Origin: Rhodospira trueperi
GTDB taxonomy: Bacteria; Pseudomonadota; Alphaproteobacteria; Rhodospirillales; Rhodospirillaceae
Assembly: GCF_900101965.1 (NCBI RefSeq)
Contig: NZ_FNAP01000012.1
Coordinates: 62,001-126,000, forward strand
Direction of reading: 5' to 3'
DNA length: 64,000 bases
A program made the translations under genes and the position numbers. Shown here one piece after another: positions 34,931 to 42,512 of the stretch; position 1 is the first letter of the stretch; each line of letters begins with the position of its first letter. Below the pieces are notes generated by a model. That model was not told the DNA's origin. It did no database searches and saw nothing but the letters and a program-made list of their open reading frames with translations.

Positions 34931-37900
34931 GTGCCCCTGACCGAGGCGCCGGGAACGGGTGGAGTACGGGGCTTGACCGGAGGGGACAGCGAACGGGGCG
35001 ACGCCAGTCCGTCGCCTGCACCACGGAACGGGCGACCGGGCCGAGAGGGAGCGGCGCGGGTGTGGCGTCGTTTGCTGCCGCCCCTGTCGATTCTGCTCAG
35101 CCTGCTGGTGACCCTGCTGGGCGGCGTTCTGGTGACGGCCCGCAAGGAATCGCTGGACGCCGAAACCCGGCACATGTTCTCGGACACCCAGGACGACCTG
35201 CGCGCCACCCTGGAGCTTCAGGCCGACGGCCTTGAAATGCTGATCGATTCGATCACGCGCTCCCCGATCATGAAGCCTCTGCTGATCGACCAGGATCAGG
35301 ACGCCCTTCAGGCGCTTTTCGACCCGCTGTACCGGTCCCTGAGAGACCACCATGACATCAATCATTTCAGTATCCACTTGCCCGATGGCGTGAACCTGCT
35401 GCGCCTGCACCAACCGGATCGCCATGGCGATCTCATCGCCCGCTTCACCCGCCAGAAAGCAGCGCGGACAGACGCACCGGCGTGGGGGGTGGAACTCGGG
35501 CCGCTGGGCACCCTGACGCTCCGGGTGGTGCGCCCGGTGACGAACGAGGGAAAACGGATCGGATTCGTGGAACTGGGCCGTGAGATCTATGACGCCCTGG
35601 ACCACGCGCACACCATCGACCAGATTGATCTCGCCATCCTGATCGACAAGGTCCGCCTGCGCCGCGAGGACTGGGAGGTTGGCATGGCCATGCTGGGCCG
35701 GTCGGCCGACTGGAGCCGGTTCCCGGCGCATGTGCTGGTGTATTCCTCACGGGCGGAGGTGGAGCGACTCGTCCCCAGACTGACCCACACCGGCGAGGCC
35801 GGGGCTCCGGACGAGCCCGGAGAGGTCTTTGAACGGCTTCAGACGGACTCGTCGCAATGGCACGCCCTGAGCCTGCCGTACCGGGACGCCGACGGCACGG
35901 TGATCGGGCGCCTCGTCATCGCCCGCGACGTCACCGGCGCACTCACGGACTTCCGCTGGCTGGCGGGCGGTATCATCGCGGCCACGGTGCTGATCCTGGG
36001 CACGCTCCTGGCGGCTCTGTCCACGATTCTGCGCCGGACGGATCGCGACATCCTGGCCCATCAGGGAAAGCTGGCGGCCAGCGAGGAGCGCTTGCGGGCC
36101 ACCCTGCTGTCCATCGGCGATGCCGTCGTCACCACCGACCCGGACGGCCGGGTGACGCAGATGAATCCGGTGGCCGAGACGATGACCGGATGGACGTCGG
36201 CGGAGGCGACCGGCCGGCCGCTTGATGAGGTGTTCATCATCCGCAATGCCGGCACCGGAACGCCCGTCGAAAGCCCGGTTCAGGCCGTTCTGGCCAGCGG
36301 CCAGCCGGTTGAACTGGGCAACGACACGGTCCTTACGGCCCGCGATGGAACGGACCGGCAGATTGCCGACAGCGCCGCGCCGATCCGCACGCCGAACGGC
36401 GCCATACAGGGAGTGGTGCTGGTCTTCCGGGACGTGACCGAAATCTATCAGGCCCGGCAGGAAATCCAGCGCCTGAATGAACGTTTCCGGATCGCGGTCG
36501 AATCGGCCGGAATCGGGGTGTGGGAGCTGGATCTGCAAACGCAGGCGCTGATCTGGGACGCGCGCATGTACGCTCTGTACGGCTTTGGCGCGGCACGGCC
36601 GGTCGGAGGATACGATCTGTGGGCCGAGCGGGTCCACCCAGACGACCGCGCTCGCGCCGAAGCGGAGGTTCAAGCGGCCATCACCGATAGCGACTTGCTT
36701 GACACCAGTTTCCGGGTCGTCTGGCCGACCGGAGAGGTCCGGCACCTCAAGGCATTCGCCCACACGGTGCGCGATGCGTCGGGCGCGCCCCTGCGTCTGC
36801 TGGGTGTGACCTACGACCTCACCGACACGCACCGCCTGCAGGAGCGGCTGAGGACCTCCGAACGGCGCTTCCGCGATATTGTCGAGTCCATGTCGGACTG
36901 GGTGTGGGAGATCGACCGCGACGGCCTGCTAACATATGTGTCCGGCCGGGTCTTCGCCAACCTGGGGCTACAACCCCGCGAGTTGTTGGGACGACCGCCG
37001 CGCGATTTCCTGATCGAGAACGACGCGGAACGCTTTGAGGCGGCATTGCAGACCGCCGCCGCGACCGGCGAGGCCTTCAAGACCTTGGAAACCTGGGCCC
37101 GAACGAAGGACGGCGCCCTGGTTCGGCTGGCATCCAGCGGGCTGCCGATTTTCGACGACGAGGGACGGCTGCGGGGATTCCGCGGCACCAACACCGATGT
37201 GACGGAACACCGGCAGATCGAGGATGTCCTGCGATTGCGGACCCGCGCCCTGGACGCCGCCGCCAACGGCATCCTGATTGTCCGGGCCGATGGCGATCAG
37301 CCCATCGTCTACTGCAATCCGGCGTTCGAGCGCATGACCGGCTATACCCAAAAAGAGGCGACCGGTCGCAACTGCCGCTTCCTTCAGGGCGAGAACCATG
37401 GCCAGCCCGATCTCGGCGACATGGCAGCCCGTCTGGCGGACGCCAGCCCTGACGAGGAACGATTCCACGGCCTGCTGTGCCTGTTCACCAAACTGGGCGG
37501 GGCGTTCTGGGCTCAGGTCGCCATCGCGCCCGTGCGCGACGGCGCCGGCGCCCCGACCCATCTCGTGGCCGTCCTGGAGGACGTCTCCGACCGGATCGCG
37601 CGCGAGCGCGACCTGCGCGAGGCCCGCGAACTGGCCGAGCAGGCGAGTGTCGCAAAGTCCACCTTCCTGGCCCGCATGAGCCACGAATTGCGCACGCCGC
37701 TCAACGCCATCATTGGCTTCTCCGAAATGATGGAACACCAGGTTTTCGGACCGGTCGGCCAGCACCAATACACCGAATATGTCCGCGATATCCGCCTCAG
37801 CGGCGAATATCTGCTGGCAATTATCAACGATGTCCTGGACATGGCGAAGGTCGAGTCCGGTCGCCTGACCTTGGAGGAAAGCCGCTTCCAGCCGCACGAC

Positions 37901-38386
37901 GCCCTGGACTCCGCGATGTCGATGATGATCCGCCGCGCCGAGCAACGCAGTCTTGCGCTGGACGTTATCGTGGACGAGTCGATCAGCGAACTCTGCTTTG
38001 ACGTGCGGGCGTTCAAGCAGATGGTCATCAATCTGGTCTCGAACGCCCTGAAGTTCACCCAGGCCGGCGGTCGAATCACGGTCGAACTGGCCCGCCGGGA
38101 AGACGGAAGCGCCACCCTCGAGGTCCGGGACACCGGCATTGGCATTCCGCCCAACGAACTGTCCAGGGTGCTGGAGCCGTTCCACCAGTCCACCTTGACC
38201 CGGGAGACCACTGAACCGGGCACCGGCCTGGGACTTGCGCTGGTCAAGTCGCTGATCGAGTTGCACGGCGGCACCATCGCCCTTGACAGCACCGTCAGCG
38301 CCGGCACCACCGTCACCCTGACCTTTCCGGCGCGCCGGGTCGTGTCGGCGTCGTCCGGCACTGACGTCGCCGACCCTGGGCGATGA
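34931..38386 (+). CDS. Transmembrane sensor histidine kinase with four PAS domains, one LOV-like
   Basis: About 1151 residues. In order: helix (about 45-70), a periplasmic double-Cache-like sensor (FSIHLPDGVNLLRLHQPDRHG; about 75-340), helix (WLAGGIIAATVLILGTLLAAL), then four PAS domains at about 385-510, 520-640, 650-770 and 775-890, HisKA with MSHELRTPLNAIIGF (His918) and HATPase_c (NLVSNALKF, DTGIGIPP, GTGLGLAL). The fourth PAS carries GRNCRFLQG (Cys815), the LOV signature that forms a flavin-cysteinyl adduct, but the two later Asn residues that contact FMN read Leu and Ala (LLCLFTKLGGAFWAQ). There is no receiver. The start is uncertain: GTG at 34931 has AAAGGG upstream; an in-frame TTG at 34868 and a GTG near residue 44 also exist. 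Confidence 0.88.
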   Translation: MPLTEAPGTGGVRGLTGGDSERGDASPSPAPRNGRPGREGAARVWRRLLPPLSILLSLLVTLLGGVLVTARKESLDAETRHMFSDTQDDLRATLELQADGLEMLIDSITRSPIMKPLLIDQDQDALQALFDPLYRSLRDHHDINHFSIHLPDGVNLLRLHQPDRHGDLIARFTRQKAARTDAPAWGVELGPLGTLTLRVVRPVTNEGKRIGFVELGREIYDALDHAHTIDQIDLAILIDKVRLRREDWEVGMAMLGRSADWSRFPAHVLVYSSRAEVERLVPRLTHTGEAGAPDEPGEVFERLQTDSSQWHALSLPYRDADGTVIGRLVIARDVTGALTDFRWLAGGIIAATVLILGTLLAALSTILRRTDRDILAHQGKLAASEERLRATLLSIGDAVVTTDPDGRVTQMNPVAETMTGWTSAEATGRPLDEVFIIRNAGTGTPVESPVQAVLASGQPVELGNDTVLTARDGTDRQIADSAAPIRTPNGAIQGVVLVFRDVTEIYQARQEIQRLNERFRIAVESAGIGVWELDLQTQALIWDARMYALYGFGAARPVGGYDLWAERVHPDDRARAEAEVQAAITDSDLLDTSFRVVWPTGEVRHLKAFAHTVRDASGAPLRLLGVTYDLTDTHRLQERLRTSERRFRDIVESMSDWVWEIDRDGLLTYVSGRVFANLGLQPRELLGRPPRDFLIENDAERFEAALQTAAATGEAFKTLETWARTKDGALVRLASSGLPIFDDEGRLRGFRGTNTDVTEHRQIEDVLRLRTRALDAAANGILIVRADGDQPIVYCNPAFERMTGYTQKEATGRNCRFLQGENHGQPDLGDMAARLADASPDEERFHGLLCLFTKLGGAFWAQVAIAPVRDGAGAPTHLVAVLEDVSDRIARERDLREARELAEQASVAKSTFLARMSHELRTPLNAIIGFSEMMEHQVFGPVGQHQYTEYVRDIRLSGEYLLAIINDVLDMAKVESGRLTLEESRFQPHDALDSAMSMMIRRAEQRSLALDVIVDESISELCFDVRAFKQMVINLVSNALKFTQAGGRITVELARREDGSATLEVRDTGIGIPPNELSRVLEPFHQSTLTRETTEPGTGLGLALVKSLIELHGGTIALDSTVSAGTTVTLTFPARRVVSASSGTDVADPGR

Positions 38387-38456
38387 AACGAGTGGCAGGA
38401 CGTCCGTCGGGGTCGGTAACGCGGCGGTCGAGTGCGCCCAGCGGCGTTGTTTCTCT

Positions 38457-40409
38457 CTAGTACCGACCCGATTCGACGATCCGCGAAAGGGCGGCGACGA
38501 CGTCTTCGTCGTACCGATCCGGCATCTTTTTCAGGATTTCCAGGATATCCTTCGGTGTCGCGCCCGACCGGTAGGACCGTCGGGCCGTGCGCGCGCTGAA
38601 CACGTCGGCAACGGCCAGGATGCGGCCGGGCAGACTGAGTTCCTCTTCCGTCAGACCGTTGGGATACCCCGAGCCGTCCAGCCGTTCCGTCACCTCCAGC
38701 AGGGTGCGCGTGATCGGAAGTGCGGTATTCAATTGGTCCAGCAGGGTGCTGGCGTGGCGGATATGGGACTGGATGACCAGACGCTCTTCGTCCGTCAACC
38801 GCTCCACCTTGGTCAGAAGATCGCGCGGCACGAACAGCTTGCCGATCTGCGAGACCTGCGCGGTCAGTTCGATGGTCTGACGCGCCTCACCGCCGACTCC
38901 CATCTCGTCGGCGATCAGGCCCGCGATCCATTCCAACCGGGCCGCCTGGTCCGCCAGATAGGGATCGGCCGCCGACACCGTCCGCCCCAGAGCCCGGATC
39001 ACGGTCTTCTGCTGGTCCTCCAAGCGGATGCGTTCCCGCATGACGTCGGTGATGTCCTGGACCAGCACCACCCACCGTTCATCGGCCGTGTCGATTGGCG
39101 GCAGTCGATTGCGCACCGCCGTGATCCAGCGCCGTTCGCCGGCCAACCCGCATTCCACGGGCGCCGACCGACGTCCTTCCGGCGTGCGGTCCAACAGAAG
39201 GACCGGAACCTCGGGGTCATCGAAGATGTCGGCGAGCGTCCGGCCCGTCAGCCCATCGGCGGAGACTCCGAGCAGGGTGCGGGCGGCCGCGTTGGCACGC
39301 TGAACCCGACCCCGGCTGTCGATCATGAACAGGTATTCGGTGATGCCATCGACGATGGTGTCCAGGATCTGATGCTCCGCCGCCATGTGATCGGCGAACC
39401 GCCGGTACTGGTCCGCCATGGCGCGGTTGCTCTGCGTGCCCTGACGCCAGGCCACCCCCATAATCAGCATGACGGCCGTGACGGCCGCCGCGGCGGAAAC
39501 GAACTGGCCGGCCAGACCGGTGGCCCGGCTTTCGGTCAGATAGGCCTTCCGGGGCCGGGAGTACCGCAACGCCCAGGGCAGGCCCTTTGGAGCGTGGGTC
39601 AAGGACATGACAGCCCCTTCACCGCCCGACTGACCCGGATTGAGGCCGCTCTCTCCCGACCAGACGACCGAGACCCGCTCTCCGGGCAGGGCCAGGGCGC
39701 CGGGCTGCTCCAGCGCCTCGATCAACTCCGTGATCGGAAACCGCCCGATGATCAGCCCCACCACCTGATCCGGTTGTTGCAGGGAAAAGACGGGAACCAG
39801 GGCATCGACCGCGTCCGATGATCCGCCGACGTCGGCGGCAACCACCGCGCCACCCTCGTGCAAGGCCTCCGCGATGCCGTCGCCCCTCCGGTCGGCCAGC
39901 GCGCCGCCAGCCTTTCCGGCCACCAACCAAGGCACGCCGTCGGGATGGGCCAGGATCAGACCCGCAGCGCCGAAGGCGTTTGCCTGACGCTCCAGCGCCG
40001 CACGCAGGAAGCCCAGTTCGCTGGACACCTCCGCGTCCCGGTCCTCCAGTCGGGCGGTGTGCAGTTCCGTGGCGATGATCCTTAGCGCCTCCCCACCCGC
40101 CAGCGCGGACAGGCTCTCGCGGCGACTGTCGAGCCAGTCCGACAGACGGTCCAGCCGCCCGCTCAGGACGGCCTGCGCGCGCGCGCGCGCGCCCTCTTCC
40201 AGGCGGATCCGCTCGGCGTTCATGGCCGCCTGTGTGAGAACCAGACCGATGGACAGCACCAGAGCGCCGACGACGACCGCCAACCCGATCACCCAGCGCC
40301 GCGGCCCGGATTGGGTCGGCGGCCCGACGGTGCCCCCGTCGGACGCGCGGGCCGGGTCCTGCTCGGCCATTGCGGGGAACCCGCCGGTGGAGGGTTTGGC
40401 GTCGGTCAT
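38457..40409 (-). CDS. Transmembrane PAS / degenerate HD-GYP protein
   Basis: A 650-residue protein: membrane helix (WVIGLAVVVGALVLSIGLVL, about 40-60), a periplasmic sensor (about 65-310), a second helix (FVSAAAAVTAVMLIMGVAW), PAS (about 370-480) and a C-terminal HD-GYP-like domain (about 485-650). The GYP loop is intact (LDGSGYPNGLTEEEL), but metal ligands are missing: the HD dyad reads QVSQIGK, the preceding His reads ADQAARL and the later His pair reads EVTERLDG. It therefore probably cannot hydrolyse c-di-GMP and may bind it or a partner. AAGGA precedes the ATG at 40409. It is last in the minus-strand secretion gene run, 40 bases after the LapG-like gene. Confidence 0.85.
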   Translation of the reverse strand: MTDAKPSTGGFPAMAEQDPARASDGGTVGPPTQSGPRRWVIGLAVVVGALVLSIGLVLTQAAMNAERIRLEEGARARAQAVLSGRLDRLSDWLDSRRESLSALAGGEALRIIATELHTARLEDRDAEVSSELGFLRAALERQANAFGAAGLILAHPDGVPWLVAGKAGGALADRRGDGIAEALHEGGAVVAADVGGSSDAVDALVPVFSLQQPDQVVGLIIGRFPITELIEALEQPGALALPGERVSVVWSGESGLNPGQSGGEGAVMSLTHAPKGLPWALRYSRPRKAYLTESRATGLAGQFVSAAAAVTAVMLIMGVAWRQGTQSNRAMADQYRRFADHMAAEHQILDTIVDGITEYLFMIDSRGRVQRANAAARTLLGVSADGLTGRTLADIFDDPEVPVLLLDRTPEGRRSAPVECGLAGERRWITAVRNRLPPIDTADERWVVLVQDITDVMRERIRLEDQQKTVIRALGRTVSAADPYLADQAARLEWIAGLIADEMGVGGEARQTIELTAQVSQIGKLFVPRDLLTKVERLTDEERLVIQSHIRHASTLLDQLNTALPITRTLLEVTERLDGSGYPNGLTEEELSLPGRILAVADVFSARTARRSYRSGATPKDILEILKKMPDRYDEDVVAALSRIVESGRY

Positions 40410-40449
40410 CCGTGGTGTCCTTCGCGTCACAGAAACGGGGGCCGGTCCA

Positions 40450-41187
40450 TCAGTCGGATCCCGAAGACGCGGGATCATCCGCCAACGCCGGCTTTGGGAA
40501 ATAAACCCATCGACCCGCATGATTGACCGCGTACAATGGAACGAAGCTCAGCCGACCACCCCGATCCAGGTCTTCCATGCCATAGCGTGTCATGGCGATG
40601 CGATGCGCGGCCGTTTCGACCAGCACAACGTGGGTCGTCTCTAGTGTCAGCGTGTCGCGCGCCATCACCAGACGCAGAGCCTTGGGGTCCAGCCCCGCCG
40701 CGCGCAGGGAGTAGTAGCGCGCCAGGGCGAGGGCCAATCCGCCACGGTCGGACCCGGCCAGAATATCCGGCATGGCCGGCCAGGGTCCGGAGCGCGAGGA
40801 CGCTGGCGGGTCCGGCTGTTCCTGCAGCAGATCGCGGAGAAACCCGACGACGCGGCGGGCCTGCGCATCGGGCGGCAGCAGTGTAAGGCCCCGAACGTGG
40901 TTCAACCAAACCGTTTCGACAAGGGAAAGATCGCCGCACCGCGCCTCCAGGCAGGCCATCGCCTCCGGCAGCCATGACTCGAATGCCGCCAGCGCATCTC
41001 TCCATAGGGGAAACGCGGACAAGTCGGCCGCATGCACGGACACGGCGCCCAGATCGTCCAGACGGACACCCTCGCCCGCCAGCGCCGGTCCCGCCGCCAG
41101 AGCCGGCCCCGCCGCCAGAGCCGGCTGCAGGAGCGCCAGGGCGGCGAGCCCCATAAGCCGGCGTTGGATCGTGCGGACAACCGACAT
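40450..41187 (-). CDS. LapG-like transglutaminase-type cysteine proteinase (BTLCP), probably inactive
   Basis: A 245-residue periplasmic protein of the BTLCP (C93) family. The signal region holds three tandem PALAAG-like units. The family frame is clear (SAFPLWRDALAAFESW, ALALARYYSLRAAGLDPKALRL, VPLYAVNHAGRWVYF), but the catalytic block GDCED of active members reads RGGLA (residues 148-152), so Gly150 replaces the Cys. The His is kept (His186 in TTHVVLVE), and the Asp-Asn that follows in LapG reads Met-Thr. LapG cleaves surface adhesins under c-di-GMP control; this copy is predicted to be a pseudoprotease. It lies two bases after the adaptor gene of the type I secretion system. Confidence 0.78.
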   Translation of the reverse strand: MSVVRTIQRRLMGLAALALLQPALAAGPALAAGPALAGEGVRLDDLGAVSVHAADLSAFPLWRDALAAFESWLPEAMACLEARCGDLSLVETVWLNHVRGLTLLPPDAQARRVVGFLRDLLQEQPDPPASSRSGPWPAMPDILAGSDRGGLALALARYYSLRAAGLDPKALRLVMARDTLTLETTHVVLVETAAHRIAMTRYGMEDLDRGGRLSFVPLYAVNHAGRWVYFPKPALADDPASSGSD

Positions 41188-41189
41188 AT

Positions 41190-42512
41190 CTAGCGCTCCG
41201 TCAGGGCCCGGGACTGCGTCTTCAGGATCGGCTTCAACAAGTAGTCGAGGATCGAGCGTTTGCCGGTCAGGATATCCACACTGGCGACCATGCCCGGCAT
41301 CAACGGCAACTCCTCACCTTTCCGCGTCAGCTTGTTTTCGTCTGTGCGCAGGGTCACTAGGAAATAGCTTTCATCGGTCTTTTCATCGACGATGGAGTCG
41401 GCGCTGATCGACTCCAGTGTGCCGCGAAGCCCCCCGTAAATGGAAAAATCATAGGCAGTGAACTTGATCATCGCCTCCAGCCCGGGACGCAGAAAGCCGA
41501 TGTCCGAAGGCCGGATCCGGGCCTCGACCAGCAAGGTATCGTCGACCGGCACGATTTCCATGATATCCATGCCCGGCCGGATGACGCCGCCGATGGTCCG
41601 CACATGCAGAGTCTTGACGACACCGCGCACCGGCGAGCGGATCTCCGTGCGCTGAACTCGGTCCTGGGCGGCGGTCAGGCGCTCCTGGACGGAGGCCAGT
41701 TCGGCCCGGGCCTCGTTCAGTTCGGTCTGTGCCTCGGTCCGAAAGGCCAGATATTTCTCCTCGATCCGCTGTGAGGCCTCTTTCATGGCGGCCTCGGCAC
41801 GCGGAATCGCCAGTTCCGATGCCTCGATCTCGCCCTCCAGGTCGTTCGCCTCGCGGCGCAGCCGCAGAAGGTCGATCCGTGGCACAACGCCGCTATTCAC
41901 CAGGGGGCGGGTGATGGAGATTTCCTCGTTGATGAGGCTCAGGCTTTCCCGCGCCTGCTCCACCTTGTGTTCCAGTTCCAGAAGCTCCTGGCGACGCTGC
42001 GCGACTTGGTCTTCCAGAATTGAGATCTGAATCTCCAGGCTTTCACGCCGGCTCCGCATCAACTCGCGTTCGGCGCGGACACCGTTGGGATCCTGCGCCG
42101 CGAGTTCGGCCGGCATGCGCAACTCGGTACCCACGGCCTCGGCGGTCAGACGGGCGATCCGAGCGGTCAGGGTCCGGCGCCGGGCCTCCAACTCGCCCAG
42201 ATCCGAACCGAAGCCGACGGCGGCCAACCGCATGAGAACCTGACCCGGTTCCACCAGCTCGCCGGGCTGGACCAGCATTTCCTTGACGATCCCGCCCTCC
42301 AGGTTCTGGATGACCTGAATCTTGGACGAGGGAATCACGCGGCCCTCACCCCGGGTCACCTCATCGATCACGGTGTACTTCGCCCACAGGACGGCAATCA
42401 CGAAGAACGCCGCCACCAGGACCACCACGACATAGGCCAGCCGGCTCGGCCCGATGGTCTCCGCCTGAACCCGGTGACGCGCATACCGGAGATCGCGCCA
42501 GGACGCGCTCAT
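41190..42512 (-). CDS. Type I secretion membrane fusion protein (HlyD/LapC family)
   Basis: A 440-residue adaptor. One N-terminal membrane helix (LAYVVVVLVAAFFVIAVLWA), the start of the beta domain (GEGRVIPSSKIQVIQNLEGGIVKEMLV), a long periplasmic coiled coil (about 110-290, for example SLEIQISILEDQVAQRRQELLELE) and the returning lipoyl/beta part with the HlyD signature RTEIRSPVRGVVKTLHVRTIGG. It links the inner-membrane ABC transporter to the TolC-type porin. Start and stop overlap: its ATG shares ATGA with the transporter stop, so the two are made together. Confidence 0.94.
   Translation of the reverse strand: MSASWRDLRYARHRVQAETIGPSRLAYVVVVLVAAFFVIAVLWAKYTVIDEVTRGEGRVIPSSKIQVIQNLEGGIVKEMLVQPGELVEPGQVLMRLAAVGFGSDLGELEARRRTLTARIARLTAEAVGTELRMPAELAAQDPNGVRAERELMRSRRESLEIQISILEDQVAQRRQELLELEHKVEQARESLSLINEEISITRPLVNSGVVPRIDLLRLRREANDLEGEIEASELAIPRAEAAMKEASQRIEEKYLAFRTEAQTELNEARAELASVQERLTAAQDRVQRTEIRSPVRGVVKTLHVRTIGGVIRPGMDIMEIVPVDDTLLVEARIRPSDIGFLRPGLEAMIKFTAYDFSIYGGLRGTLESISADSIVDEKTDESYFLVTLRTDENKLTRKGEELPLMPGMVASVDILTGKRSILDYLLKPILKTQSRALTER

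Noticed and set aside
33611-35731. A 706-codon minus-strand frame opposite eipB, the DUF1289 gene and the start of the PAS kinase
   Set aside because: It runs antisense to three genes with solid family evidence and crosses their boundaries; no domain is seen.
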